This document shows positions 32,710-42,629 of a stretch of 64,000 nucleotides of DNA, in pieces. The notes under the pieces were generated by a model. It did not search any database, was not told the DNA's origin, and saw only the letters and a program-made list of their open reading frames with translations. The stretch is taken from contig NZ_JACIGK010000012.1 of assembly GCF_014197915.1 (NCBI RefSeq), positions 86,659-150,658 on the forward strand, read 5' to 3'. The DNA is from Roseospira visakhapatnamensis. GTDB taxonomy: Bacteria; Pseudomonadota; Alphaproteobacteria; Rhodospirillales; Rhodospirillaceae. Position 1 is the first letter of the stretch. Every line of letters starts with the position of its first letter. The position numbers and the translations under genes are program-made.

Positions 32710-34803
32710 ATGGTGACGCACCGCCGTCTGTTCCTGTTCTGCGTGATGGTCATCACGCTGACCGCCACCCAATCCTTCATGCAGGTGCTGGCCGCCAACG
32801 GGCTGTCGCCGCTGCATGTCGCGCTGATCGTGGTGTTCGTGCCGCTGGCCGCCTGGCTGGCGCAGTCGTTCTGCACCCTCACCGCCGGGGCCTTGCTGCT
32901 GGCGTCGCGGCGGGTGCGTGCCGGCTGGTCGTCGTCCCTGGATCCGACGGACCGCGCCGCCGGGCTGGACCCGGCGCTGGCGCGCGTGGCCCTGGTGATG
33001 CCGGTGTACAACGAGGACACGGCCCGTGTGTTCGCCGGGGTGGCGGCGATGCGCGACGATCTGGCGCGGCTGGGCGTCGCCAGTCGGTTCGACGTGTTCG
33101 TGATCTCGGACACCACCGACCCGGACATCTGGCTCGCGGAATCGGAAGCCTGGCGCATCGAGCGCGAGAGGGCCGGCGATCTGCCGGCGATCTACTATCG
33201 GCGCCGGCTGGACAATGCCCGGCGCAAGACCGGCAACATCGAGGACTTCGTCGAGCGCTGGGGCGGTGCCTATGGCGCCATGGTCACCCTGGACGCGGAC
33301 AGCATCCTCGATGCCCGCACCATCTGGCACCTGACCCGGCGGCTGGACGCCCGCCCACGCACGGCGCTGATCCAGGCGGCGCCCAAGCTGGTGCGGGGCG
33401 AGACCCTGTTCTCGCGGCTGTTGCAGTTCGCCGGCGACGTCTACGGTCCCCTCAGTGCCGCCGGCATCGCCTTCTGGGCGGGGGGCGAGGGAAACTACTG
33501 GGGGCACAACGCCATCATCCGGCTGAGCGCCTTCGCGCGCTGCTGCGGCCTGCCCAAGCTGCCCGGGCGCGAGCCGCTGGGCGGCGAGATCCTGAGCCAC
33601 GACTTCGTGGAGGCGGCGCTGTTGCGGCGCTTCGGCTGGCGCGTGGAAATCGCCTGGGACCTGACGGGCAGCTACGAGGAGGCGCCGCCCACCCTGTCGG
33701 ACTTCATGGTGCGCGACCGGCGCTGGTGCCAGGGCAACCTTCAGCACGGGCGGATTCTGATCGCCCGTCGCCTGCATTGGGTCAGCCGGGCGCATCTGCT
33801 GACCGGCATCATGAGCTACCTGACCTCGCCGCTCTGGCTTCTGTTCCTGGTGCTGGCGGGCCTGCAGGCCTGGACCCTGTCGGTCGCCGAGCCCGTGTAC
33901 TTCCAGGACGGCACGCCCTGGCCGACGTGGCCGGTGTCCCGCGAGGACGAGGCCGCCGTGCTGGTGATCAGCATGATGGGGCTGCTGTTCCTGCCCAAGC
34001 TCTGGGGGTTGCTGCTGGCGCTCGCCGACGGCCGGACCCGGCGGGCGCGGGGCGGCGGGGTCCGCCTGGTGGCGGGCGTGCTGGTCGAGACCGTGCTGTC
34101 CGCGCTGGTGGCGCCGGTGATGATGATCCGCCACACGCGCTTCGTGATCGCCATCCTGACGGGGTCCGGGGTCGGCTGGGCCCCGCAGCGACGCAAGGCC
34201 GAGCACCTGACCCTGGGCGAGGCCATCGGGGCGAACCTGGACGTCCTGGCCATCGGCCTTTCGGCGACCGTCGCCGTCCTGATGTATGCGCCGTCCCTGG
34301 GGTGGTGGCTGGTGCCGGTGCTGGCCGGCCTGGTCGGCGCGCCGCTGCTGAGCCTGCTGCTTGACACCGGAGGGTCCGATACGCCGCTGGCGCGCTGGGG
34401 CCTGCTGACCATTCCGGAGGATCGCGAGCCGCCGGCGGTGTTGCGGGCGGTGGACCGTCACGAGGCCCGCTTCGTCGAGGCGCTGGCCACCACCGCCGAG
34501 GATCGCCTGGCCACCGTGCTGCTGGACCCGGAGATCAACGCCCGGCACTGCGCGGTGGTCTCGGAGATCGGGGGCACGTCTCGGTTGCCGACGGAGACGG
34601 TGCGCCGCGCCGAGGTCACGGCCATCCACCTGGGACCCGCGTTCCTGACCCGCGACGAGCGGCGCGCCCTGCTGGAATCTCCGGACAGCCTGCGCCGGGC
34701 GCACGATGCCCTGTGGGCGGACCGGGCCGAGATGGGCGTGGATCACGCGCCCGGCGGCATGGGGCCGGACGAGTTGCGACCCGCCGCCCCGGCCGCGGAG
34801 TGA
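32710..34803 (+). CDS. opgH: Glucans biosynthesis glucosyltransferase H
   Basis: A 697-residue inner-membrane GT2 glucosyltransferase that polymerises and exports the beta-glucan backbone from UDP-glucose. Membrane helices flank the catalytic domain: two at the N-terminus (LFLFCVMVITLTATQSFMQV; HVALIVVFVPLAAWLAQSF) and about six after residue 360. Catalytic signatures: VALVMPVYNEDTARVF, the DAD motif in VTLDADSILDARTIW, and RDRRWCQGNLQHGRIL (Q/R-x-x-RW). The acceptor-side GNYWGHNAIIRL is typical of OpgH. The weak ribosome-binding site (GGATAGG) 47 bp after the small membrane gene suggests lower translation. This is the last gene of the opg operon. Confidence 0.93.
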   Translation: MVTHRRLFLFCVMVITLTATQSFMQVLAANGLSPLHVALIVVFVPLAAWLAQSFCTLTAGALLLASRRVRAGWSSSLDPTDRAAGLDPALARVALVMPVYNEDTARVFAGVAAMRDDLARLGVASRFDVFVISDTTDPDIWLAESEAWRIERERAGDLPAIYYRRRLDNARRKTGNIEDFVERWGGAYGAMVTLDADSILDARTIWHLTRRLDARPRTALIQAAPKLVRGETLFSRLLQFAGDVYGPLSAAGIAFWAGGEGNYWGHNAIIRLSAFARCCGLPKLPGREPLGGEILSHDFVEAALLRRFGWRVEIAWDLTGSYEEAPPTLSDFMVRDRRWCQGNLQHGRILIARRLHWVSRAHLLTGIMSYLTSPLWLLFLVLAGLQAWTLSVAEPVYFQDGTPWPTWPVSREDEAAVLVISMMGLLFLPKLWGLLLALADGRTRRARGGGVRLVAGVLVETVLSALVAPVMMIRHTRFVIAILTGSGVGWAPQRRKAEHLTLGEAIGANLDVLAIGLSATVAVLMYAPSLGWWLVPVLAGLVGAPLLSLLLDTGGSDTPLARWGLLTIPEDREPPAVLRAVDRHEARFVEALATTAEDRLATVLLDPEINARHCAVVSEIGGTSRLPTETVRRAEVTAIHLGPAFLTRDERRALLESPDSLRRAHDALWADRAEMGVDHAPGGMGPDELRPAAPAAE

Positions 34804-34899
34804 GGATTTCGGGTGTTGGGCGGGAGGATGCCACCCCGCCGAACCTCGACTTCGCGCCGCCGATCGGGGCCGCGCCCGTGCCCCTGTTGTCAACAGGCT

Positions 34900-35661
34900 C
34901 TATTCGGCCGGTGCCGTTCCACCCAGGGCCGCCGGCACCGGCACGGTGATCTCGCGACCGACGACTGTCTGGCCCAGCGTGGCCAGCACATGCTCGGCCA
35001 CCAGGGCCACCACCTGATCGCGGCGGAGGCCACGGGTGGTGCTGTCCGCCCAGCCGCTCCAGAGCGGCGTGCCGTCGCGCTGATCGCGCACCAGCAGTTC
35101 CAGGCGCAGCACGGCGCCGAAGGCGCTCCGGTCCTGGGACAGCACCAGCCCATGGGGCGCGCCCCGTCCCCGCAGGTCCGTGACCGGGATGCCCCGGGGC
35201 AGGCCCTCCGGCTGGCCCCAACGGGCGCCGGCCTGCCGGGTCGCGCTGATGCCCCGGGTGTGGTGGATCGGCCGGGGCTCCAGCGCGCCCATCACCGCCG
35301 CCGCCTTCGGAGGTGCGCCGGCCGGGATCACATACAGGCTGTAGCTGAGGTCCAGGGGTGTCGGCGCCGCGCCGCGCCCGCCCACGACCGCCAGCGTCTC
35401 TTCAAGGCTCGCCATGATGCGGCGGTGCTGGGGGGCGTCGTCATGGCCTTGGAGCACCAGGGCCGCGCCGGTCGGCATCGGCGCGTGGGCGGCCGCGCTG
35501 ATGGTGACGCGCAGCGGCGGCACGGTGGGGTCCCAGGTGGAGGTCAGGGGCGGCGGATCCTCCAGCGCCCAGGCCGGGGGCGCGAGGCGTGCCGCCGGGC
35601 CGGCGGCCAACAGGGTCACGGCCAGGGCCAGGATGAGGCAGGCGCGGCGCGGGGCGGGCAT
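34900..35661 (-). CDS. Secreted protein of unknown function
   Basis: A 253-residue protein; ATG 35661 (AAAGGA upstream) gives a classic signal peptide (ACLILALAVTLLAAGPAARL) with cleavage likely at WALE, ~34 residues in. The mature part has mixed alpha/beta character: LRVTISAAAHAPMPTGAALV, a central LDLSYSLYVIPAGAPPKAAA, VLRLELLVRDQRDGTPLWSG and a C-terminal helix (RRDQVVALVAEHVLATLGQT). The alternation and the final strand recall small lipoprotein-like beta-sandwich proteins, but there is no lipobox. It is convergent with opgH (96 bp between) and lies downstream of the cyclic-nucleotide-binding gene. Confidence 0.6.
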   Translation of the reverse strand: MPAPRRACLILALAVTLLAAGPAARLAPPAWALEDPPPLTSTWDPTVPPLRVTISAAAHAPMPTGAALVLQGHDDAPQHRRIMASLEETLAVVGGRGAAPTPLDLSYSLYVIPAGAPPKAAAVMGALEPRPIHHTRGISATRQAGARWGQPEGLPRGIPVTDLRGRGAPHGLVLSQDRSAFGAVLRLELLVRDQRDGTPLWSGWADSTTRGLRRDQVVALVAEHVLATLGQTVVGREITVPVPAALGGTAPAE

Positions 35662-35731
35662 CGAGTGGAGTCCTTTCGCGGGGTCCGGGAGTGGCCGGGG
35701 CGGCCGGGAGTCGGCCGCCGCCATGGCGCCG

Positions 35732-36157
35732 TCAGCGGATGCCCAGGATCAGGCGCACGTTCTCGGCACTGATCGAGCGGATGATGGTGACGAAGCGTTC
35801 CAGCAGCATGCGGGTGACGGGATCGGTGCGCGCCAGGTGGAACTGGAACGCTTCCTTGGGGATCACGGTCACCTCCGTGGTCTCCAGGGCGCGCACGGTG
35901 GCGCTGCGCGGGCTGTCGTCGATCAGGGCCATTTCGCCGACGATGGTGCCCGGGCCGTCCACGGCGATGACCACCTCGGCGGATCCGAAGCGGCGCGACA
36001 CCTCCAGGCGGCCGTGCCGGACCACGTAGGCCCGGTCGCCGGTGTCGCCCTCGCGAAACAGGACTTCGCCCGGCGTCAGGGTCAGCATGGTCTCCAGGGG
36101 GCCCGCCGAGGTTCCCTCGGGCGGTGTCCCCGCCGTGGCATGGTTGTCCGCTCTCAT
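35732..36157 (-). CDS. Stand-alone cyclic-nucleotide-binding domain protein
   Basis: A 141-residue protein; ATG 36157 follows GGAGGG and is preferred to an open frame extending 80 codons further into AT-rich DNA. The whole protein is one CNB domain: LTPGEVLFREGDTGDRAYVV, HGRLEVSRRFG, and the phosphate-binding cassette IVGEMALIDDSPRSATVRA with the Glu and Arg that hold cAMP/cGMP, then a C-terminal helix (LERFVTIIRSISAENVRLIL). There is no HTH, kinase or channel part, so it must act by binding a partner. It has its own AT-rich promoter region shared divergently with a chemoreceptor gene. Confidence 0.85.
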   Translation of the reverse strand: MRADNHATAGTPPEGTSAGPLETMLTLTPGEVLFREGDTGDRAYVVRHGRLEVSRRFGSAEVVIAVDGPGTIVGEMALIDDSPRSATVRALETTEVTVIPKEAFQFHLARTDPVTRMLLERFVTIIRSISAENVRLILGIR

Positions 36158-36323
36158 GCGGTTGCCCTCCGTTCGCGGACCGGCGGACCTGTCGTCGCGG
36201 TTTGGGTCAACGGCGACCAACACGCCAGCGACGTCGCGGCAGTGTAGTCGGCCGAGTCGATCGTGACCAGCCCCCCCGGTGCGTTGCGTCCGGGGAATGG
36301 GGCATTCGATTGGATATCCAAAC

Positions 36324-36353
36324 GATATATCAGTATGAAAATAGATAAGACAA
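36324..36353 (-). promoter_or_regulatory. Possible promoter of the CNB gene
   Basis: On the minus strand TTGTCT (36353-36348) and TATATC (36329-36324) are 18 bp apart in AT-rich DNA, about 165 bp before the CNB start. Confidence 0.45.
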
Positions 36354-36493
36354 TAGTATGGACTCGCCGCAAGTTCATCGAGCGAGTTTGCACAAATATA
36401 AACCAAGAACCTATTTTGCTGTCTGTTTTTTAGGCGCTAGAGTTTATTGTTGTATATAGTGCAGACATGCCCATGTTGTTTTTCAACCGACTG

Positions 36494-36502
36494 TGGTATG
36501 AT
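36494..36502 (+). promoter_or_regulatory. Possible extended -10 promoter of the chemoreceptor
   Basis: TGG directly before TATGAT (36497-36502) forms an extended -10 element; a poor -35 (TTGTTT) lies 15 bp upstream. It would give a leader of about 475 bases. Confidence 0.3.
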
Positions 36503-36983
36503 TGTTCCCGGTAAAATAAAATGCGACTCAAAATGGCGTGATCGGATCGAGATCGGCGTCGTGTGGTGTTCCCCGAGCCGGTCCGACCGTGTCCATACGT
36601 CTGGTCAACGGAGGGCTGTCGTTCATGTCACACGACTCCAGGTCATCATGGCACAGCCGTTATTGGTGAGTAACGAGTAGAGCTCGCGCTAAAATGTAAG
36701 GACCCAATGTTCCGATCCGGCGAAGAGGCGAGACCCGCAACCGTCTTTCTGGACCGAAAGAAGACTGTCTTCATGGGGTGGCCGGCACGCCGACACGCGG
36801 AAACCGTCCGCTCAGTCTCGGGGGACGCGACATGGTGGATCCTGCTCGCCCGGCGAGTCCCCTCATCCAGGGCCGTCCCGCGCGTCTTGGACGAGCGGGC
36901 GGGCAGGCGTCATCCACGGGCGTCGCGGCACGTCCCATGGCCGTCGGATCGATTGTCCCCTGTTCAGTGAAGGACCCGTGTTC

Positions 36984-39149
36984 ATGTCGCGTCTGTTAGC
37001 GTCGTATCGCATTGCCGTCATGCTGCCCCTGGTGATTGGTGTCATGGCGCTGTTGTCCGTGGTCATCACCGGCGGCCTAGCCTACTGGCACGCGGCCGAG
37101 GAAATGACCGAGGAAGCGAAGGGCAAGCTGATCGCCCTGCGCGAGGGGCGGGCCGGTGCCTTGACGGACTATCTGTCGGGCATCGATGCCGATCTGGCGG
37201 TGGTCGCCGCCGACGAGACCGTCGCCGAGGCGCTCCGGCGGTTCGCCGCCGCCCAAGCCGACCTGACGGGCGCTGGGGCCGACCTCACCAAAACCTTGCA
37301 GGCGGCCTATATCACGGCCAACCCCAATCCCCCGGGGGACAAGCACCGGCTGGACGCCGCCCCGGGCGGCACGGCCTATGATCAGGTTCACGGTGACGTT
37401 CATCCCTGGTTCCGGACCCTCCAGCAGCAGCGCGGCTACTACGACGTGTTCCTGCTCGATCCCGACGGCACCGTGATCTACTCGGTGTTCAAGGAAAACG
37501 ACTTCGCCACCAATATCGTGAGTGGTCGCTGGTCGGACACCGGTTTGGCCCGGGTCTTCCGCGAGGTCGTGGCCGACACCGGCCGCGCCAGGGTGGCCTT
37601 TCAGGACTTCGCCCCCTATGCCCCGTCCAACAATGCGCCGGCCAGTTTCATCGCCCGCGCGGTGACGGCGGGCGACGGGACGCTGCTGGGGGTTCTCGCC
37701 TTCCAGATGCCCATCGGCCGCATCAACGGTGTGATGCAGATCGCGGCCGGCATGGGCGACACCGGCGAGGCGTATCTGGTCGGCGAGGATGCCCTGATGC
37801 GCAGCGACTCGCGCTTTTCCGAAGAGTCCACGATCCTGTCGCGGACCGTGAACACGGCGCCGGTGCGCGAGGCCCTGACCGGCGTGTCGGGCGTGATGAT
37901 CGCCGACGACTATCGCGGCCGTCCCGTGGTGTCCGCGTTCGCGCCCGTGACGGTGCATGGCGCGCGCTGGGTCGTCCTGGTCGAGGCCGACGTCGCCGAG
38001 GTGCTGGCGCCGGTGGACCGCATGAAAGGGTTCATGGTGATGGCCGGCCTGGGCATCCTGGTCTTGATGGCGGTGCTCGGCGTCGTCGTCTCGCGGGGGA
38101 TCACCGTACCCCTGGGGGGGATGACCCAGGCCATGGGTCAACTCGCCAAGGGGGACATGGCGGTGGCCATTCCCGCCGCCGATCGCCGTGACGAGATCGG
38201 CGACATGGCCCAGGCCATGGCGGTGTTCAAGGACAACGCCCTGCGAATGGAACAGATGAAGGCGGACCAGGAGGAACAGCGCCGCCAGGCCGAGATCGAA
38301 CGCCGCCGGGCCCTCCTGATGATGGCCGAGCGCTTCGAGTCCCAGGTGGCCGGCGTGGTGACCAGCGTGTCCGGCGCCGCCGAGGAGATGGAAAGCTCGG
38401 CGCGCGCGCTGACCGACATCGCCGAGCGCACCACGGAACGCTCCACCACCGTCGCTGGAGTCGCCGAGCAGACCGCCTCCAACATGGAGACCGTGGCCAG
38501 CGCCACCGAGGAACTGGCGGCATCCGTGCAGGAAATCGCCCGCCAGGTGGAGCAGGCCAGTACCGTGGCCCGTGGGGCGGTCGGCGAGGCCGCGCACACC
38601 ACCGAGATGGTCCAGGCCCTGGATCACGCGGCCGGCCGCATCAGCGAGGTGCTGGGCCTGATCTCCGACGTCGCCGACCAGACCAACCTGCTGGCGCTCA
38701 ACGCCACCATCGAGGCGGCCCGCGCCGGGGACGCCGGCAAGGGCTTCGCCGTCGTCGCCAGCGAGGTCAAGGCCCTGGCCGGTCAGTCCGCCAAGGCCAC
38801 CGAGGAAATCGGCCAGCACATCGGCCAGGTGCAGGCGAACACCCAGGCCACGGTGACCGCCATCGACCAGTTCACCCGGACCGTGGCCCAGATCGAGGAG
38901 ATCTCGGGTGCCGTCGCCGCCGCCGTGGAACAGCAGAACGCGGCCATCGGCGAGGTCAGCCGCAACACCGCCGAGGCGGCCCATGGGACCGAGGATGTCA
39001 GCCGGTCCATCAACGACGTGTCCGCCGCCGCCACGGAATCCAGCGGCGCCGCCCGTCAGGTGCTACAGGCCGCCGGGGAACTCACGCAACGGGCCAGCGA
39101 GTTGCAAGGCGAGGTGCAGGCGTTCCTGAAGCGTGTCCGCGAGTCGTGA
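36984..39149 (+). CDS. Methyl-accepting chemotaxis protein with Cache-type periplasmic sensor
   Basis: A 721-residue chemoreceptor; ATG 36984 is spaced ten bases from AAGGA and preferred to GTG 36978. The first membrane helix is at ~10-32 ([20 protein letters not shown]). The periplasmic domain (~33-340) begins with a helix and contains a Cache-like PAS fold ([20 protein letters not shown], later [20 protein letters not shown]). The second helix is at ~345-370 ([20 protein letters not shown]), then HAMP and the signalling hairpin ([39 protein letters not shown]). The end (FLKRVRES) lacks a CheR-tethering pentapeptide. No other chemotaxis gene is nearby. Confidence 0.9.
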   Translation: MSRLLASYRIAVMLPLVIGVMALLSVVITGGLAYWHAAEEMTEEAKGKLIALREGRAGALTDYLSGIDADLAVVAADETVAEALRRFAAAQADLTGAGADLTKTLQAAYITANPNPPGDKHRLDAAPGGTAYDQVHGDVHPWFRTLQQQRGYYDVFLLDPDGTVIYSVFKENDFATNIVSGRWSDTGLARVFREVVADTGRARVAFQDFAPYAPSNNAPASFIARAVTAGDGTLLGVLAFQMPIGRINGVMQIAAGMGDTGEAYLVGEDALMRSDSRFSEESTILSRTVNTAPVREALTGVSGVMIADDYRGRPVVSAFAPVTVHGARWVVLVEADVAEVLAPVDRMKGFMVMAGLGILVLMAVLGVVVSRGITVPLGGMTQAMGQLAKGDMAVAIPAADRRDEIGDMAQAMAVFKDNALRMEQMKADQEEQRRQAEIERRRALLMMAERFESQVAGVVTSVSGAAEEMESSARALTDIAERTTERSTTVAGVAEQTASNMETVASATEELAASVQEIARQVEQASTVARGAVGEAAHTTEMVQALDHAAGRISEVLGLISDVADQTNLLALNATIEAARAGDAGKGFAVVASEVKALAGQSAKATEEIGQHIGQVQANTQATVTAIDQFTRTVAQIEEISGAVAAAVEQQNAAIGEVSRNTAEAAHGTEDVSRSINDVSAAATESSGAARQVLQAAGELTQRASELQGEVQAFLKRVRES

Positions 39150-39279
39150 CGGGACCTGCCATGGCGTGCCCCGGGGCCGACCGGCGGTCGACGGGCGCGC
39201 GGTGCTGCCGCGCCTGACCCGGGCCGGCGGCGGGTTCCCGTGCGCCCTGGCCGGGCCGCTGGACGGATCGGCCGCGGGC

Positions 39280-39888
39280 TTAGCGCGATACCCCGAAACA
39301 GGCGGCGACCAACTGGTTGAAGGCGGCGGCGCGATGGCTCATGGCGTGCTTGGCGGCCGGGTCCATCTCGGCGAAGGTGATCGCGTGGCCGGTGGGCCGG
39401 AAGATGGGGTCGTAGCCGAAGCCCTTGTCGCCTCGCGGCGGCCAGACCAGATCGCCGAACACCGTGCCCTCGAAGGTCTCCGTGTGACCGTCCGGCCAGG
39501 CCAGGCACAGGGCGCAGATGAAGTTGGCGGCGCGATCAGGGGCGTCGCCCAACGCCGTCCGCACCCGCTCCATGGCGACGGCGAAGTCCTTGCCGGGACC
39601 GGCCCAGCGGGCCGAATAGATGCCGGGCGCGCCGTCCAGGGCGGCCACCTCCAGCCCGGAATCGTCGGCCAGGGCCGGGTGACCGCTGGCGGTGGCGGCG
39701 GCGCGGGCCTTCAGGTCGGCGTTGGCGACGAAGGTGCTCCCGGTCTCCTCCGGCTCCGGCAGGCCCAGGTCGCCGGCGGCGACCACCCGTGCCAGCCCGA
39801 AGGGTGCCAGCAGGGCGGCGATCTCGCGCACCTTGCCGGGGTTGTGGCTGGCGACGACCAGGGTGTCTTCGGTAAAGCGGCGGGGCAT
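39280..39888 (-). CDS. rdgB: dITP/XTP pyrophosphatase (HAM1/RdgB)
   Basis: A 202-residue house-cleaning enzyme that hydrolyses dITP, ITP and XTP to monophosphates, preventing their incorporation into DNA and RNA. Motifs: [20 protein letters not shown] (residues ~10-29), [14 protein letters not shown], the metal site [26 protein letters not shown], and the base-recognition GFGYDPIF followed by [20 protein letters not shown]. The length is normal. It lies 71 bp downstream of the UvrD-type helicase gene on the same strand, so nucleotide-pool cleaning and DNA repair may share a transcript. Confidence 0.95.
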   Translation of the reverse strand: MPRRFTEDTLVVASHNPGKVREIAALLAPFGLARVVAAGDLGLPEPEETGSTFVANADLKARAAATASGHPALADDSGLEVAALDGAPGIYSARWAGPGKDFAVAMERVRTALGDAPDRAANFICALCLAWPDGHTETFEGTVFGDLVWPPRGDKGFGYDPIFRPTGHAITFAEMDPAAKHAMSHRAAAFNQLVAACFGVSR

Positions 39889-39959
39889 GGGGGCTCCTCA
39901 ACGGACCACGATATCGTCCCTCCTCCGGGACTGGAGGAGGATGGGCGGCGACACGGCCC

Positions 39960-42233
39960 CTACACCACCTCCACGAAGCCCGCGACCACCTTTTTCAGGC
40001 CGCCGGTCTCGAAGTTGACGGACAGCTTGCCGCCGTCGTTGGCCAGCACCTGGCCCCGGCCGAACTTCTGGTGGAACACCCGCTGGCCGATGGCGATGTC
40101 GTCGCCCTCGCCCTCCCGGTCGCGGGCCTTCCACGACCCGGTGCCGGGGGAGACGGCGGCGCGGCGCGGGTGGCGCGTGGCCCAGCCGCCGTGATGCTCG
40201 GCGAAGCCGGCGGTGACGGCGCCATAGAGGCCGGTGTCGCTGGCCTTCTCGGTGAACGCCTCGGGCAGTTCATCGATGAAGCGGCTGGGCAGGCTGGCCT
40301 GCCACTGGTTGTAGATGCGGCGGTTGGCGGCGAACGACACGAAAGCCCGCTTGCGCGCCCGCGTCAGGCCCACATAGGCCAGCCGGCGTTCCTCCTCCAG
40401 GGCGGCATCGCCGGACTCCTCCAGGGCGCGGCGGTGGGGGAACAGGTCTTCCTCCCAGCCGGGCAGGAACACCACGTCGAACTCCAGGCCCTTGGCGGCG
40501 TGGAGCGTCATCAGGGTGATCCCGTCCTGTTCGGCCTTGCCCTCGTTCTCCATCACCAGGGCGATGTGCTCCAGGAAGGCGTCCAGGCTGTCGAACTCGG
40601 CGATGGCGCCGACCAGTTCCTCCAGGTTCTCCACACGCCCCGGTGCGTCGGGGCTCTTGTCGGCCTTCCACATGGCCACGTAGCCGCTGTCCTCCAGCAC
40701 GGTGGCGCAGAGTTCCGACGGCGGCAGGCCGTCCCGCAGGTCGCGCCAGCGGCCGATATCCTCGACGAAGCCGGCCAGGATCTTGCGGGCGCGGGGCTTC
40801 AGGTCGTCGGTGGTGCCCAGGTCGCGGGCGGCGGCCAGCAAGGGCACCCCCTGGGCGCGGGCCAGGGCCTGGAGCGCTTGCAGGCTGGCTTCGCCCAGGC
40901 CGCGCTTGGGCTTGTTGACGATGCGCTCGAAGGCCAGGTCGTCGTCGGGCTGGGCGATGAGCCGCAGGTAGGCCAGGGCGTCCCGGATCTCCAGGCGCTC
41001 GTAGAAGCGGGGACCGCCGACCACGCGGAACGGAATGCCGCAGGTCATCAGCCGGTCCTCGAATTCGCGCATCTGGAAGGCGGCGCGCACCAGGATGGCC
41101 ATGCTGCCCAGGCCGTGCCCCTCGCGGGTCAGGGATTCGACCTCCTCGGCCAGCCAGCGGGCCTCGGCCTCGCCGTCCCACAGGCCCCGCACCCTGACGG
41201 GCGCGGCGTCTGGATCGTCGGCGGCGGCGCCGGTGGCGCGCAAGTCCTTGCCCAGGCGACCCCCGTTGTGACGGATCAGGCCCGAGGCGGCGCCCAGGAT
41301 CGGCGCCGTGGAGCGGTAGTTGCTCTCCAGGCGGACCACCGTGGCGCCGGGGTAGTCGCTCTCGAAGCGCAGGATGTTGCCCACCTCGGCGCCGCGCCAG
41401 GAGTAGATGGACTGGTCATCGTCGCCCACGCAGCACAGGTTCTTGTGCCCGGCAGCCAGCAGGCGCAGCCACAGGTATTGCGCGACGTTGGTGTCCTGGT
41501 ACTCGTCCACGAGGATGTAGCGGAAGCGGCGCTGGTAGTCGGCGGCGATCTCGGGGTTGTCCTGCAACACCCGCAGACAGTGCAGCAGCAGGTCGCCGAA
41601 GTCGCAGGCGTTCAGCTCCAGCAGCCGCGCCTGATAGCGGCCGTAGAGGTCCAGCGCCCGGCGGCCGGCGATGCCCCGGGCATCCTCGGCGGGAACGCGG
41701 TCGGGGGTCAGGCCGCGATCCTTCCAGCGCTGGATCAGGGCCATGGCCACCTTGGGCGGGTCCTTGCGCGGGTCCAGGCCCTGGCCCTCCATGATCTGCT
41801 TGAGCAGGCGAAGCTGATCGTCGGCGTCCAGGATGGTGAAGCCGTCGCGCAGGCCCACCAGGCCGACATGGCGGCGCAGGATCCGCAGGGAGAGCGCGTG
41901 GAAGGTGCCCAGCCAGACACTCTCGGACGTGGGGCCGATCATGTCCCCGAGTCGCGCGCGCATCTCGCGCGCGGCGCGGTTGGTGAAGGTCACCGCCAGC
42001 ACCCGCCAGGGCTGGGCCAGTCCCTGGTGGAGGATATGGGCCACGCGCGTGGTCAGCACCCGGGTCTTGCCGGTGCCGGCCCCGGACAGCACCAGCACCG
42101 GTCCCTCGGTCGCCTCCACGGCGCGGCGCTGTTCCGGGTTCAGGCCGTCCAGCCAGGGCGGCGAGTCGGGTGCCGCCGGATCGGCGGGGGCGGGCGGAAG
42201 CGGCGCGTCCGTCAGGTCGAAAGGGTCGGTCAT
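39960..42233 (-). CDS. uvrD: UvrD/PcrA-type DNA helicase
   Basis: A 757-residue superfamily 1A 3'-5' helicase for excision and mismatch repair. Motif I is VLVLSGAGTGKTRVLTTRVA (GTGKT at ~53-57), motif Ia VTFTNRAAREMRARLG, motif II ILVDEYQDTNVAQYLWLRLL, motif III CVGDDDQSIYSWRGAEV, motif IV VRLESNYRST, motif V ITLMTLHAAKGLEFDVVFLP and motif VI EEERRLAYVGLTRARKRAFV. The last ~40 residues (FHQKFGRGQVLANDGGKLSV) are the tudor-like tail that binds RNA polymerase in PcrA/UvrD. An N-terminal Pro/Ala/Asp-rich lead of 25 residues precedes LNPEQRRAVE. Confidence 0.94.
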   Translation of the reverse strand: MTDPFDLTDAPLPPAPADPAAPDSPPWLDGLNPEQRRAVEATEGPVLVLSGAGTGKTRVLTTRVAHILHQGLAQPWRVLAVTFTNRAAREMRARLGDMIGPTSESVWLGTFHALSLRILRRHVGLVGLRDGFTILDADDQLRLLKQIMEGQGLDPRKDPPKVAMALIQRWKDRGLTPDRVPAEDARGIAGRRALDLYGRYQARLLELNACDFGDLLLHCLRVLQDNPEIAADYQRRFRYILVDEYQDTNVAQYLWLRLLAAGHKNLCCVGDDDQSIYSWRGAEVGNILRFESDYPGATVVRLESNYRSTAPILGAASGLIRHNGGRLGKDLRATGAAADDPDAAPVRVRGLWDGEAEARWLAEEVESLTREGHGLGSMAILVRAAFQMREFEDRLMTCGIPFRVVGGPRFYERLEIRDALAYLRLIAQPDDDLAFERIVNKPKRGLGEASLQALQALARAQGVPLLAAARDLGTTDDLKPRARKILAGFVEDIGRWRDLRDGLPPSELCATVLEDSGYVAMWKADKSPDAPGRVENLEELVGAIAEFDSLDAFLEHIALVMENEGKAEQDGITLMTLHAAKGLEFDVVFLPGWEEDLFPHRRALEESGDAALEEERRLAYVGLTRARKRAFVSFAANRRIYNQWQASLPSRFIDELPEAFTEKASDTGLYGAVTAGFAEHHGGWATRHPRRAAVSPGTGSWKARDREGEGDDIAIGQRVFHQKFGRGQVLANDGGKLSVNFETGGLKKVVAGFVEVV

Positions 42234-42629
42234 GGGCGGATCCTGGTCAGCGGGGACGGGCGGTCACCGTGCGGGACTCGACGCCGGCCCCGGTCCGGGG
42301 CCAACGGGGGGCCTGGGGGTTCGGCGCGGATATCTGGTGCTTGTTTCGTTCCTCCCCACCATATCGGGGCGCTTGGCCCAGGGCAACCGTCCCGCCGGAG
42401 GGGGCTGGTTTGACTCCCGTCCCGCGCCCTCCTAGCCTGACGGGGACGGGCGCAGGACCCGTTTCCCGCAGAAGCGGCGATACCGCGCGAGGGAGCGCGC
42501 GGGCTGAAGGCCGGGTTGCCGCCCGCGCCGCCGGCCCAGGACTTGGCATCCGGCCCCGGCGCCCCTTTTTCGGCGCCATCCCGCCGCGTGGCCGGCGATT
42601 CAGGCGTCCCGGGAACACGGACCCCCGTC
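42234..42629. other. Divergent intergenic region between uvrD and the HigA-like gene
   Basis: Nearly 400 bases with no gene. An AT-richer patch at about 42,338-42,368 (GTGCTTGTTTCGTTCC, CACCATATCGG) could hold the uvrD promoter. I looked for the alphaproteobacterial SOS box (GTTC-N7-GTTC) and did not find it. No toxin gene precedes the HigA-like gene. Confidence 0.3.

Larger units (their letters stand above)
36300..36700. other. AT-rich non-coding island between the CNB gene and a chemoreceptor
   Basis: No convincing gene exists from 36158 to 36983. The central part (about 36,310-36,520) is strikingly AT-rich against the flanks, with GATATATCAG, ACAAATATAAACC and TTTATTGTTGTATATAGTG. Candidate promoters for both flanking genes lie inside. 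Short frames here have atypical residue content and no usable starts. Confidence 0.6.

Noticed and set aside
36447..36680. Plus-strand frame of 77 codons in the AT-rich island
   Set aside because: No ribosome-binding site and an irregular Cys/Ser/Val composition without pattern; it overlaps likely promoter DNA.
36707..36970. Plus-strand frame of 87 codons just before the chemoreceptor
   Set aside because: A TAAGGA sequence lies near its ATG, but the translation is Arg/Ser-rich with no conserved or hydrophobic pattern; leader DNA is more likely.
42234..42629. SOS (LexA) box upstream of the UvrD-type helicase
   Set aside because: No GTTC-N7-GTTC or close variant is present in the interval.
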